Shown piece by piece: positions 48,601 to 63,600 of a stretch of DNA of 64,000 nucleotides. The position numbers and the translations under genes were made by a program. This stretch comes from Burhinus oedicnemus. Lineage: Eukaryota > Chordata > Aves > Charadriiformes > Burhinidae. Each line of letters opens with the position of its first letter. Positions within the stretch are counted from its first letter, which is position 1. The stretch covers positions 590,726-654,725 of the forward strand of contig VFFE01007103.1 in the NCBI GenBank assembly GCA_008921705.1, read 5' to 3'. Under the pieces are notes generated by a model. That model was not told the DNA's origin. It saw only the letters and a list, made by a program, of their open reading frames with translations, and ran no database searches.

Positions 48601-51600
48601 GACTGCTACTATGTATTTTCACTTGTATAAGTAGCATATTAATGATATTCTTTATTCGAGGGCATAGCTTGGTTTACAGGGATTGAAACTGATTCTCTGG
48701 CTTCCTCAGCGTTGCAGTCTTTAACTGTCGACAATACACTCATCTCCTCTACTGGCAGCCACAAGAGACAGGCTCAGATTTCTTGCAATTCCTTGTACCC
48801 CCATGCTGAACTGGAAAACTTTTTAATTAAATGTCTGATGCTCAGTGAGCAGATTCNNNNNNNNNNNNNNNNNNNNGAATTATGCATTGTACCTAATTAT
48901 TTCTTTCTTAGAGTGCAGCAATAACTACTCTCCTCTATCTTCTTACTGATACAACTGGATAGGTAGCTGGCTTGCTGCTACTTCCTTCTGTAACACATCA
49001 CTTGATTTGTGACTCAACAGGACTTTGTCACTTACTCGGCTTGTTTTTAAATTTCTGTGAGTTCCAGCTCCACTATGTGTTCCTATCTGCTGTGACAGTT
49101 TCACCTTTTTGTTTGCCACTTGTGCCCTGCTGCCATACTTATCATAGAATCATAGAATCGTTTAGGTTGGAAAAGACCTTTAAGATCATCTAGTCCAACC
49201 ACTCACCCTACTCTGCCAGGTCTGCCACTAAACCATGTCTCTAAGCACCACATCTACATGACTTCTAAACACATCTAGGGATGGTGACTCAACCACCTCC
49301 CTGGGCAGCCTGTTCCAATGTTTGATAACTCTTCCAGTGAAAAATTTTTTCCTAACGTCCAGCCTAAACCTCCCCTGGTGCAACTTGAACCTGTTTCATC
49401 TTGTCCTGTTGCTAGTTACTTGGGAGAAGAGACCAGCTCCCATCTCACTACAACCTCCTTTCAGGTAGTTGTAGAGAGCAATAAGGTCTCCCCTCAGCCT
49501 TCTCTTCTCCAGACTAAACAATCCTAATTCCTTCAGCTGCTCCTCATAAGATGTGTTCTCCAGACTCCTCACCAGCTTTTTTGTCCTTCTCTGGACATGC
49601 TCCAGCACCTCAATATCCCTCCTATACTGTGGTGCCCAAAACTGAACACAGTACTCAAGCTGTGGCCTCACCAGCGCCGAGTACAGGGGCACGATCACTT
49701 CCCTACTCCTGCTGGCCACACTGTTCTTGATACAGGCCAAGATGCCGTTGCCCTTCTTGGCTACCTGGGCACACTGCTGGCTCATGTTCAGTCATTCCTC
49801 ACTAATCTAGCTCAGCTGCCTATCTGGATTAGGTTTAGCTAGTTGCTAACCTCACTACTGTATGCAGCAAATTTATGTCTTTCTTTCCCCCTTATCCATT
49901 TATCTTTCAACTTCTCACATTTTTTACTGTAAAAACTCTTTCCAGCCACATGATACTTCTCCTTCTACTATTTTTTTTTAACCTTCTGATCATGCAATTT
50001 CAAGAATATATAGTCCTATGACTTTTTGGCAGGTGACAGTAGGTCTTTACCTGTCTGTGCAACCAGGAGCAAACCTTCCTTTCACCTACCATGTCCCTCA
50101 TGTCTGTTTGGGAACTGTCACTGCAACCAGGCACATTTTCACTTTGTGGATGAGGCCACACTACATTGTACTACTTGTAACCTCCAACCATGCCGGATTT
50201 GCTAACAGCTTTGGTTCTGTAGTTACTTCTGCTTCATAAATGAGATTACGTCTAGCATTATGGACTACATACAGTCTCTGTCATTGTTAGACTTCTGTAT
50301 TCCCCCATATAAAGATAACTTTTAAAGAAAAGTTTATTCCTTTTTTTCCTTTTAGTTTAGAACTGCACAACAAAGCTGCAAGCTTATTGCTTTACAATTA
50401 AGTGCTCACTCTTTTAAGAAGTGCTTAGGCATGATTACTTAATACACCCCTACGTATGAATGTAGTAATAGCAAGTGTCCCCACTTTGATGTAAATCCTT
50501 TGGAAAAAAATTACTATGAACTAATATGTAAATTAAACATGATTTTAGTCATTCCTGTTGATACATTTTTCTGCTACTGTCCACCAAAGGTCAATAGAGC
50601 TCTCCTCTCAAGAGTTGGAAAGAAGTAAGGGACTGCGAACTGTGATGCAATTCTCTTAAGTTACTTTGTGATAAATTTGAATTTTCTTTTTTGGCTAGAA
50701 TAGGAAAAGGTTCTTCAATTGCTAATAAAATTCTGTTAGTTATTTTGCTCCCCATGTGTTTGTTGTCGTTTACCTACTTTTATCTGCTCTTTTAAATTAA
50801 CACTCTGTTAATCTCTATTAATTCTTCTAATTTTCTGATAAACTGTAATTCTTTTTTCCTTTTTTGGAGGTTGGGGAGAAGGCAGAGGTGCACATGGAAT
50901 GTAATCTAATAATTTTGACAGGGAGAGTGGGCCAGAAGCTGGATATAAGATTGTAGCCTATACTATATAGTCAACGTTAGTTATGGTACTAGTAACGGAT
51001 AGGAGTGCATTGCCTTAATGTATTTGTTAGATTCATGTAGCAACACTATCAGTGTTATGCAAAGGTATAATTGTACTGACACAGGAAAAAAGGCTTTTTT
51101 TGTTTTTTTGGGACATGGCTCATATTTTCTCAGATTACTGCTTGAAGCAAGGTAATAGAGCTATATTTACTGCCTTTGGGAAGTAAATGCCTGGCATGCT
51201 GAAAACTATGTCTGCAAATGAATAACTTTATGCAAGCAGTAGTCCTGTGAAAGTCAATACGTCTTTTCTTGTGAGTAAATTTCAATATACATACCTGGAA
51301 TTTTAAAGATTGGGAACAAATGCTGCATATAACAAAACTCAGCTGTAAAGGTAAAGCACTGGAAGAAATTCAACTCTAAGTAAAACTTTGTTTATTATAA
51401 ACATAACTAGATTTTAATAGTTTTTTAAAAAAATATATATATGCAGCTTGTTTTAAAGTTATTTTTAAAGCTATGCTGAATACAAAACATAATATTTTTG
51501 CTTTTTTCTGTTCTATTAGCACCATGGAGATTTCACAGTATCACTTAGTGATGTGTTGGAAACTTGGAAATATTTGTTACATGACAAACTGGGATTATCA

Positions 51601-54600
51601 TATGAAAACATGAAAGAACCTGAAAATTACGCTGACCTAAAAAAAGCCTATCATGCTTTCTTATCAAGAAGCAATATGTTAGATCTAATAGACATATATC
51701 AGAAGTGCTATGGTCTTGGGCTTGTATCTGAAGATGAGAGCATAGCTCCTGTAAGTATTTTGTTTGTTTGATCTCTGATACTGTTTTGACATGTTTTTGA
51801 TTCCAGTTACGGATTTATGATACTTCTAAATATACACAGGAGCTCTGAATTATTCACAAGTTACTTTGCTCTTCCATTGGGGAAGCAGATGAGTTTAAAT
51901 TACTAAATCTTTTCAAGAGATCTTAAATTCACTCAAATTATATCTTTCTGTTGTCCTGCTGGATGGGTGGGTCCCACAGCTCTTCTACGAGTATATCGCT
52001 CTTTGCCAGAAATAGAACCGAAAAATGACTGTAGGGATTTGATAAGACTGGAACAAAGCTTAATGATTAACATGTGTCATGGAATTTTGGTTGTATGTTG
52101 ATATGCAGTCAAAATATTTTTAATGGTTATAATTTTAAAAATACCACACTGTAAAAAGCAAAAACTTCCTGATACTGCGTGTAGTTCCATGTTAGATTTT
52201 TCCAGAAACCAGATGTTCTACTTCAGCCACTCAGTCAGCAGCTCTGTTGCAGTTTATTGCAGCTCAGATGTTCTTATGACACTGCGTGAGGCATGCCCTA
52301 GGCTAGAGAAGCTCCACTGTGTATTCCACTCTTAGACTATGAAAGTGTATGAAAATGAATTTGATTAATCTCAGTGTTATTGGATAAAAATGTATGTAAG
52401 CAGCAATTAAGATAAGTTTGAAACACAAGCATTCCACATAATTTTATTTGATTCTGTGCTCTCTAGAGCATGGAAAGGTCAAAGGACAAAAGATACTGAT
52501 ATTGAAAGAATGTTGGAATTAGATGCACATACTTCTAGCTTGCAATGAAAATTAGAGAGGAGTTAATTGCCTGCTTTTACTGCCCATTCTCAGCATTGCA
52601 GACTTAAACAAGTTACTCTTTATTTCATCACCTGAATTTGATGTATATTTAATTAGATGGTCATTCTAATATGAGGGAAGCTATACCAGTAACTGAATGT
52701 TAGTTGAACTGAAGTATATTATGAACATACCATGAATAACTAGTTACAGCATGATTAGAACTGTTTACCTTCCAGCCCTAGTAAGAACGAAAAGCTTTCT
52801 CCATGAAAAAGTGGTCAAATATTGGAACAGGCTGCCCAAAGAGGATGTGGAATCTCATCTTTGGAGATATTAAAAAAGTGGCTTAGCATGTCATTGAGCA
52901 ACCTGGTCGAACTCGTCCTGTTTCAAGCGTGAGTTTGTACTAGATGATCCCTATAGGTCCCTTTTAACCTAGATTATTGTATGATTCTATGACAAGTATG
53001 CTGGTAACCAGCTTGCCTTCTTTCTTAAAGGTTCAGAGAATGTACACTCAAAAGCTCATGTGATTACTAGGCACAAAAGAGATTGTAAAGAGAACTGAAG
53101 TTCAGGAAGGGCATGGAAACTGCAATTTTTTAAATTTTTTTTTTCTTCCTGTTTTCATGGGGAAGATAAAGAACTTGGATGCGTTAATGAGTTCTTCCTA
53201 AACACCGTATACCATATTAAATGTTCTCCAAAACATAAGCAGCTGCTTTTAGTGCAAGCGTATTACATAACTGAGATATCTTTTCTAAGTTAATTTGAAT
53301 CTTACACCTCATTTCTCTACTAACAGTTGTACTTTTAAAGACTAAACCCAAAAGTAGGTTGAAAGGGCTGCATTAACCTCAGAACACTAGCAAACTGGTG
53401 GAAACATAGTTTCCCCAGGTTTTAATACTACTTTTGCTTTCTAGTCATCTTAATATTTAAGTTTATTCTGATCTTTTTATTAAAGGTTCAACTGTTGGAA
53501 TTTATTTCTGGCGTAATGAATGTACAAGAAAATAATGTTTCTGTTCTTTCTACTCCTTCTACACCAGTCAACAGACAGGGCCAGGAGAATGTGAAGGTAA
53601 AAATTATTTCTGTCTTTTATGTAATGTTCTGTATCTATTGAAAAGATGAAATGTAACATAGTTTCCAGTTATTGGTATTAATGTGTTGCTGGTTTAAAAA
53701 ATTAGAACATGTGTATTCAAACTCTGTATCACTTAAGTGTATTGTAGGTGTATGGATGTATGTAGGTATGTGGGGCTAAGTGCAGAAATTTATATTCTGG
53801 AAGACAATCTTTTTATGGCAGGCACTTGATGTAGACTTAATCTGCCTTGAAACATCAGGGAATAAATTTTTCTAGAAGTACACCATCACTCAAACATTGT
53901 CTTGATTAAGAGTTATGTGATTTTTCCCAGTGCTGCAAAATGAAGTGGCAGGTGAAGTAAACTTCTTCGATTTCATTTTATTAGCTCGTACTCCCTTACA
54001 TACTGAAGAAATCTGAATAGCCACTGTAGTAGTAGCTGTAGCAAAGCAAAAAAGGTTTGTTTGTCCCAGTGGAGGACTTGAGGACTTTCTGGGAATACTG
54101 GATTCTTTCCTTTTACCCTTTCAACCCCCAAAACAAGAATACTGCATAACAATGCTTGAAATGCTGGAGCTTTAGTCATTTCCAAACTTGCTTTTCTCAT
54201 GATAAATGGCAATTTCAATTCAATATTTGGTTACAACTCAAAATACTTCTGAACAAGAAAATATTTTCTGACCTAAGGTTCTCCCCTAGATAGCACTTCT
54301 ACCACTAACTTAATGGCTTTCTTGATGCTCTGATTTGTGTAGTAAAAATATTGCTTGCTCTTTTTCATTCTCTTAAATCTATCTTTTCAGACAGTCACAC
54401 ATACATTTGGTTTTTTTACTGCCTACATTTTTGTTGTATACATCCCATTGAATATGAAGAAATTCTATAGCAAATATAGGTTTGTTCATTATCTTTCCGT
54501 TTGTTAATGACCTTTTTTGGTCTTTATTTTCTTTGCTTGCTTTGGAGCTGTGTCACAATTTATGTCCAAATTCAATTAGTGGAGTTTCTGTGATTGAAAT

Positions 54601-57600
54601 CCCCTGGGAGCCAAGGGAAAAATTACTAAACTTGGTGCAGAGCTGGCGAGTTGTTTAAAATCGTAGCCTATTTGAAGTTAATGACAAATCCTTACGTGGT
54701 TTAGTAGTACTAGTATTTTGCCTTGGGATAGAAAAGGAATATCTGTGAAGAGGTTTCTAAGTAGCAACTCCAACCCTCAAACGTTTTGTGAATATTCAAG
54801 TACGGTATATGTAATTTTAAAATATTAATCATGCTTGCTTTTGTCAACACTTCCAGAATCCCCATACAAAGTAGCTTTTTGAAATTATGCAAGGTGAAAT
54901 TCTTACTCTTCCAAAAATCAAATTGATGCATATCTAATTAGCTTTCAAAAAAAATGGAACATAATTTAGCAGCAGGATGACCAATTTGTGTGATGGTTTC
55001 TTATACAGGTGACAGTCCTGGCAAAGAAGTGTGTTTGTTCATATTTAAGCCTGTTGGTGAATTCTAAGGATGATCTAGCATTGGCTCATATTCTAAATGT
55101 TCCTGACAGAGGACTTGGTAGAGAAGCCTTCACTAACCTAAAACATGCCTCACAGAAGAGAAAAATGTCCATTTTCCTGGTATGTGTGTCAAATGAAACT
55201 TGCTGTAGATCAGAGGCAATGAAATAGATCTGTAAACAGAAAATGTTGCTTTAATCTCATATGCAAGACTGACATTTGCAAGCAGTCAAATACCACCATA
55301 ACCATGGTTTCTAGATTAAAAAGACACAACAGAGATTCTGTGTGAAGAAATGGGTGCTTGCTTGGTCATGAGAGCTAAAGATGCACAGAGAAATAACTGT
55401 GTGCATGTGCAGCTCTAGAGCTCTAAAACATGGTATTGTAAAAACAGATATCGAGACTGTTCATCCCAGTGACTGAAATCCTGAAAAAGTTTACTGTCTT
55501 AAACATGAATATGTTATGCTTTTTTATTATTGCTTTTAAAATTTTGAAATCCTGATATATAGTGTGAGGCGGGGTCATGAGTATGCATATCAAAGGAAAA
55601 AGACAAAGGAAGAAAAGATGTCATTAGAATAGATGTTGCTGCTTATCAAATAACCTCCAAAAGCGATAAGGTTGGGTTAAATGAATTTCACAAAGCAGTA
55701 TTAGCATTAACAAAACCAAGCCAGTAACAGTACATTACAGTGCATTTCAGTTTTAAAGTGCTCTAAGTAAGTATTTTGGTAAAATAGTAAACCAGCATTT
55801 TTCTGTGCATTTGTTAAACTTTGGACATCTGGAACCTAAATTATTTCTATGTACAAATTGCTTTTCTTAAAGCAACCTGGTGACAAAAGCCTGCCTTTGA
55901 CATGTATACTAGAACAGAGGCCAAAATTTGAAAGGGCAGTATTGCAGATTTTTCAGCTTTGACTCAGAATTTGGGGAGGGTAATGCTTTCCAGTCATTTG
56001 CAGCTTGAGCAGTCTTGAAATACTCTTCAAGATGTGATCGATAAGGGACATTCCTTGAGACAGTGGTATACTCTTTCCTCAGTGCTCTTGTATAGGAATA
56101 TAAAAAGCTACAGCATCAATGTGCAGTACTCACAGAGGCTTGTTGCTAAAGAATCTAGTTTGGTACGTGAAATGCATTTATACTTATAGTAGTTATAGTC
56201 AGTACAGAGCCATCTCAAAAATATTTGGAATAAGATGAGGAAGAACTCTTTCTCCAAAGAAGCACTGTAGTCCCTCATATTCAAAATAATCAAATTTTGT
56301 ATGCACAATGGCCTCAGTGCAGACAACAGCAGACCAAGGAAAAACAGTATGGGTATGTAATAGTCACTGAAGCAGCTGCATTCTCAGATTTTTATGGTTG
56401 AATAAATATGGAAAATTTGTGAGATCTCAGTTCCAGGATTAATTATTTTAGCTCCTAATGCTCTGTTAACGTTGTATTAAAAAAGTATGTGTTTGGACTG
56501 GATTTATTACCTCTTCCTCACAGTTGCCAGAGGAGAAACTTCTCTACCGTGTAAAGAAGTTGTCTTTTCTGGCATCTGCGTCTTGTAGAAATCTTGCAAA
56601 GCCAGAATATTTTCCATTGGGAAGGCAAGGTCCTATGAACTGTAGTTGATCCACAGGAAATCTTTAGCACAAAGGCAGGAGTACTGGCAGGTTTACTTTC
56701 TTTGCTAGAGTAATTCCAGTTGTACTCTTTGCAGTCCTAAGAGCTTTATGATTTAGCTGTATAGTCTGAAATTAAAATTTATACGTGGAATTAATATTAC
56801 TGCATATGTGTCAAGCCTATTGGATTGTTATCTTTGCTTTCACCTTTCTGGAGAACTGCTAAGCTTTTTATTTTTACTTGCTTTAAAATTTGAGGGATTG
56901 TCCTCAAAGGCATACTGCTTTTGGGACATCTCTTGTTTTCAGTGTCTTTATAGCATATAAAAATATATGGGAACTTTCAGAATTGGGTACCTGTGATGAT
57001 AGAAGCCTTAACTGTCATAATTTTTCAGAAGCTTTGAGTATACGTTATCTTTATTTTCACCTCTGAAAACAAATATACTACTGAAGTCAACTTTTACATG
57101 TGTATGTTAAGAATTGTTTTTGGTTTATAGACAGTCCTCTGAATATGAGTAGTTTTTGTGAGGTCAGCATGAACATTTAAACAGCAGCAACAAGTTTTTT
57201 CTAAGCTATCAAAAGGCCAATGTAAATATCAAATTAGCTGGGTCATTTTTGCTTTGGCTTGTAGTTTTTTATACTGCTGCACTACTTAAGTATTGATCTT
57301 GCAAATATTTATGATGAGATGTACAAAGCTTCACCTTAAGAGGTATTCTGTTGATTTCAGTTAATTCATTTCTGCTATCAACCAGCTGTTGATACACCGT
57401 TTGCAAATCTATAGAAGAGGCTCACTTCAACATGCTTACATTTTGCATATGTCTACAGTTTCATATTTCTGAATATTTCTCCTAATAGATGGCAACATCT
57501 TTTATCCGAACCGTAGAACTTGGAGGAAGAGGCTGTGCATCTTCATTGCTTGATCCTTTAAAAGCCCATGTAAAGGGGCTTTCAAACTTTGTTAATTTTA

Positions 57601-60600
57601 TTGACAGGCTGCAAGAAATTGTTGGTGAAATCTTAAATCCAAGGTAATGGAATTTCTGTTATATTTTTGTCTTGTGGAGCACTTTTTTCCTTGTTCAGGT
57701 GTACCGAAGGGGGAACGAAAGAAAATCTAATAATTTACATATTAAATAATTCAGAGTAAATGTTTACAACTTAAACCTTATTAGAAAATATAAATATTCA
57801 AAAAGCAATTGGGGTAAGTTTATAGATTTTTGAGGTTATTCTTTGTATTAAATTTTTATCAAATCAGTGGACATATGGCTCTTTTGTTAGTTCCCTACTT
57901 GTAAATGAACTTCCAAATATTTCAATCTTGTGGGTCTGGTAAGTACATAAACTGATATGTTCCTTACTACTTCTTGCTCGTTAATTTGTCATTTCATTAT
58001 ATATACACCCTATATGGAGGAGTCTTTGTTGCTGCTGACAAATGGCGACATTGGTTATTTAGCCCTTCTTTTCTCTTCTTTTTAACTACATAAGCAAAGC
58101 GTAAGAATTATTTCTGAGGAAGGGTCTGGTGAGGTCACTGATTTTGAATGTTTTTGAAGACCTGAAGTTAGTCTCTTGGGCAGGCTTATAAATGTGAGAT
58201 TAATTAGAGATAAATGTAATTTGACTTGGTAAGTACTGGCATTAGTACAGAGAGAAGAGCAATTTTCTTAAGCATTATAGAAGTTGCTAATTTTTTTCAT
58301 TTATAATCAGTAATTTTTCTATACAAAACTTTAGCAAATTAGCTGTGATAGTTCTGTCCTTGATACTAAAGAATCTTTTTTTGGTTTGAATTGAGTCTAA
58401 TCCGCACAGTTGAAAACAAAATGTTACAAGCAAACCATAAGCATTATTTAAATCACTGTTCAGATTGCATTGAAGCTGGAAGTGGGAAATATTTCTGAAG
58501 TTGCTTTGCAGTTTTTGTTTTACTTTTTAATTCTGCTTCTTTGTTCTTTCATTCCAACATCCTGGATGCCAGAGACATGCTGTCTGTGCTGTGATTAAAG
58601 AAAACTTTTGACTCAACATCTAATGGATGCTTTTTTTCTTTATTTAAATCATATCTGGCGCTGTACATTGGTAAAAACAAGAAATGGAAAAACACTTCTG
58701 TGGGTGAACTTACTTTTTAGGGTGGAAAGACCACTTTTTCAGGTATATGCAGTTCAGCAAATTGTAACATAAAATGCTATATCTTGTTAGCTACCCTTCT
58801 GTTTAAGGCATGTTTAAGAGAAAAATCGGCGTAGGATAGTTGCTGGGAATTACCAGTTTCCAATTAGGAGAGTTCTCTAGAGCTTGGAAATTCTTTTCAG
58901 CAGTCAGCTACTTATTCTCATGGTTTCTTTGCTGTACCTGCTGTCCCATTTATTCTGGGATATAAATCTCGTTAATGTCAGATTCTGGCATGTTCATTAG
59001 GTTGCATGTATACATGCAGGTGTCGTTGGTTGTGTCACTGACCAAGAATGGAAGCTAGTTGTACTGTGGTGTTTCTAGTATCTATTGTACTCTATATGGG
59101 CTTTATAACCTCATGATGTAAAATACAATTATTGTTTTTATGTATATATCTGTATAGTAGCTCAGTGCTTATAGAAATATACCAATCAGTCGCTGTATTT
59201 GAAAGAATCTTCCTTAGTATGCTGAAGCTCTCAAATACTATAAGACTAGTATGCAGCTTAGAAACTGTAACAGTCACAACACTGGTGAACAAAAAGATAT
59301 TTTTCTTAAGTGTTTGGTAGCCATATGAGCAAAGACTGTCTGTATGCCCTGCCTGTGATGTGACAGTTGTTATGATTTCCAGAAGGTATAGTTTTACACA
59401 AGAAATTTCTCTAGTTCTGTTACTACTGCAATCTAAAGAGAAGGGGGGGGGGAAGCAACAATGCAGCAAATGTTTCAGGTCCTTATTCTTTAGAAGCCTG
59501 CTGAGAAATCTAAGACCAAACTGGACACCCTATCTGCAGTGATGCTGTTTCTCCGATGTAGAGATTAGCCAAGTTGCAAAAAACAGGTCCCAGTATTTGC
59601 AATACCACAAGAAAAATGCAGTATTTTTGGTTGTTTACTTAATGATTAGAAGTCTGTTATTTCAGTTTCATCTTAATACAGTGGAGATCTTATGAAACTT
59701 GAACTTGCATAAAATACAAAGTAGCCAAATAAATGCTGGGTCATTGTGGAACACACATTGAGAAAAGGTTTTCTTCATCTCCCTGAGTCAAGTTCCTCTG
59801 CTTTGGAAACCAAGAAACCAAACTGAAGATGTTGGACAGTGATGGGATGGGCTTAAGAATATTTTGAACATAGTAGGAGATATGGTGCAACCAAGCATCT
59901 GCTAACCTATAGAGAATAACAAAAATGTGTTTCTCATTCTCAAGTCATTCCGCTAAGAAAGTGAACAGTGGATGAGGTTAGGGGGAAGGGAAAGCTATCA
60001 ATCAGAGTGGAAATTTAATGAAACTATGATGATTTGATTCAAACATGGCACAAAGTGTAAGCAGACCTGATAGCGGGAGAAATGGAAAGATAAAATGAAC
60101 TTTGGTAGTTTCAAGGTGTATTTGCTGAGCAGAAAGAACATTCTCGCAAATCTCTGGAATTTTGAATAGTTCAAGTTTGCATTTCCTCATTTTCCAAATG
60201 TCTAAGATTAGAAGAAATCACTAATCTTTCAAAAATCAGTAGCATGAATATTCCTTAAAGTTTAGGGGTGCTGTAAAACTTGTAACCCTAAAACTATGTA
60301 CAGATTCTGTATATATAAGACTTGGACAATGTTTACACAGTAAACAAAGAGCTTGGATGTTCTACTTTTTATGCCTGTTTCTTGACAAGAAACATATCAA
60401 TGTATTTGTCAGTGAAGCAGATGATTATTATACACTTGAGGATCCGGAAACTCTTTTCTGTTGGTATAAATGAAAAAGTGCAGTACTAATCCATTGTTCT
60501 GGAAATCCTTCTCTTTTAGGCCAGACAATAATGCTTCTTGCATCTGGAAAGAACTTATTCTATTTCTATGACTTTTTTTCAAGTTCATTAAAGATGTGTG

Positions 60601-63600
60601 TGACTTAAAACTGAATGATGGAAAGGCATTTGTCTTATTGGTTACTCCACCTGTTGGTTCGTATGGATATGTATGTGTGTATATATACATATAAATACTT
60701 TAAAAGTCCCCGCTGATTTCGTAGAGTAGCAGAGTTGGTAGATGGGCAGTAATTTTTCTTCTTGAATTGGGCCTTGACTTCGGTGTAAGCAGTGACCGCT
60801 AGGTGACACTATTGCACAGCTCACGTTAGTAACTGTTCACACGTAGTTAGCTGCATTGTTTCATTCAACACACTTGAGCGAATGTGGTGCTTTGGACTGG
60901 GTCTTCATTTCAGGTCCGTGAGGAGTCTTCTGCAGTCAGTTGTAGAAGTTGTACAGCTTGGCTTGATCGTGCATGTGGATTAGTGCATTGAGCTTTCCCT
61001 TGACAGGGAAAATGCTGTTTCCTATGTGTTGCATTAGTGAAGCTGTGATTGCATCTGGAGATGCAGTAGTATTTTGGGAGAGAAAGCATATGAGACTTTA
61101 TCTGGTCTTGTGCTGAATGTCTGAAGTAATTGGATAGTGTTCATGCAGCCCTGGAGTTTTGTGTTCTAAAGTTGCTGGAAAGTTGTGCAAGTGTGTGCAA
61201 AGCATTGTCTGTAGGGCTCCTTAAACATAGGATCATAGAATAATTCAGGTTGTGAGAAACACCAGGAAGTTTCTGGTCCAACATCCTGCTCAAAGCATGG
61301 TCAGTTATGGGGTCAGCCTAGGTTAATCAGGACTTTATCCCGTCAAGCTTAGTGCAGTCTTCATCCTTCAAGGTTTTCAATCTCCCTCTTGGCAACACGT
61401 TCCACTGATTGAGTGTCCTCATGCTGAAAAGTTGTTTTACTTTGTGTCGAGTTGGGACCTCTTTTGGTTCAATTTATGCCTGTCGTCTCTTTTCCTTCCA
61501 CTAACTGCCAGCATGAGGAGCCTGGCTCCATCTTCTTGGTTACCTTCTTGAAGGTGTTGGAAAGCTGTTAGTAGATTCCCCCTGAAGCCTCCTTTTCTCC
61601 AGAATGAACAAGCTGTTCCTTTAGCTGCTTCTCACAGAGCATGTCTCCCTGACCATCTTGGCAGCCTTTTGCTGAACTTGCTCTCATTTATCAGTGTTGT
61701 TCCCGGACTGAGGGGCCCAAAACTGGATGCAGTATTCTAAATTTGGTCCAATGAATGCTGATTAGAGAGGGATAATCACATTCCTCAGACTGCTGGCTAT
61801 GCTACTGTTGATGCAGCCAAGGATACTGTTGGTCTTTGCTGCCAAGGCACACTCCTGGCTCACGGTTAGCTTGCTGAACATGCATCAAGACTCCCAGGTT
61901 GTTTTACACAGTGCTGCTCCTCAATCTGTAGCATTGCAAGGGGTTATCCCTTTCCAAAACTTTGCATGTCCTGTTGAATTTCATGTGGTTTCTTTCAGCC
62001 CATTCCTCCTGTCTGCACGGCAGCTCTGCCCTCAGGCATACCGACTGATCTATCCAATTTGGTGTCATCTGCAAACTTGATGAGCGTGTATTCTTATCAC
62101 TAAGTCACTGCCAAAGACATTTAAAAAAAAAAAGTAGGTTACAGGATAGGCCCCTATGGTACTTTATTTGTTACTGGCCTCCAGATACAGTACAAAATAT
62201 TTACTACCTTCTGAGGCTGATCATCCAAACAGTTTTTAACTCATCTGGTTATCATCCATCCAGACTGTAACATCCAAACTTGTATGTTGAGAATATTTTC
62301 TGCCAGTGTTGAAAGCCTGGCTACAATCAAGGTAAATGGCATCCACCATTCTCCCCTGGTCTGCAAAGCCAGTCATTTTATTATAGGAGGCAAACAGATT
62401 GGTCAGGCGTAATTTACACTTGATAAATGCATGCCTGCTGTTACCAGCCACCACCTAATCCTTCACATGCCCAGAAATGTTTTCTCAGAGGGCTTTTTAC
62501 ATTATTTTCTCAGGAAACAAAGTAAGGCTGATGAACCTGTGGGTCCCCAAACTGTCCTTTTGGTCTTTTTTGCAGACATTTGCTTTTGTCCATTTGTCAG
62601 GGACCTCCCCTGATCACCATGACTTTTCAAAGGTGGTATAGAGTGGCCTTACAAGGACATCAGCCAGTTCTATTAGTGCTCTTGGATGCAGCCCATTCAG
62701 TTCTATGGACTTATATGGGCTCAGTTCTGTGAAGTAAACCCTGACTTGATCCTTAGCCACTGCTGGCAGTTCTCTGAAAACTTGCTCTAATCAGATGCCT
62801 GGGAGACCATGTTGGTGAAGACTGAGGCAAAGGTGGCATTGAGTACCTCAGTTTTATCTGTGTCCGCTATTGCAAAATCTCCTGCCTTTCAGCAAAGGTC
62901 CCTCAATTTCTTTGTTCAGCCTTTTAATACAAAAGCAGCAGGTGAAGCTACTTTAACATTCCTTAGAAGTCTCAACTCTAGCTGGACTTTGGCTTACCTG
63001 ACAACATCCCTAAATCTCCAGGCAATGTTTCTAGATTATTTCTTTGTAACCTGTCCCTTCTTCACCATCCTGTGTGAAGCCTTTTTGTATTGAAGCTCTG
63101 TCATCAGTTCACTGTTTAGCCAAGCTGGTCTACTGATATTTCTACACATTTTCCTGAGTATTGTGATGGACTGTTTTTGTGCTTGTAATATGCTGTCATT
63201 AATAACGTCAGCTTTCTTGACCTCCATTGCCTTTTAGAACTTTCTCACATGGGATTCCATCTACCAGTTCACTGAATAAGCTGAAATCTGCCGTCCTAAA
63301 TTCACAATCTATACTCTGCTACTTGCTTTCCTTGCTCCCCTAGGATCTTCAACTTCACTACTTCATGATTGCTACAGCCAAGGCTGCCATTGATTTCCTG
63401 CCCCCACCCCTGACCAATTCTTCCTTGTTAGTGAGTAGCAGACTCAGCTCTGTGTAACACTGTGTTACCCACCCAGTTGTCTATGACACCCTCTAGAAAT
63501 CTCAACTGCTTGCATCCCATTGTGATGTTCTTCCAGCAGATGTCGAGCTGGGTGGTGGTAAAGTGCCCTGTAAGACCCAGGGTCTGTAATACAAAGCCTG

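Larger units (their letters stand above)
43966..51519. other. PARPBP intron after coding exon 1
   Basis: About 7.6 kb. It holds two antisense CR1 copies, a 20-N gap (48857-48876), an A/C-rich low-complexity tract (44766-44852) and a T17 run (45484-45500). No other gene is recognised. Open frames such as 47883-48269 (minus) and 50018-50239 (plus) resemble no family I know. Confidence 0.75.

Noticed and set aside
57644..61226. Search for the next PARPBP coding exon
   Set aside because: No AG-bordered segment with the expected IAGG...ILSVIK-type block was found; the exon probably lies beyond 64000.
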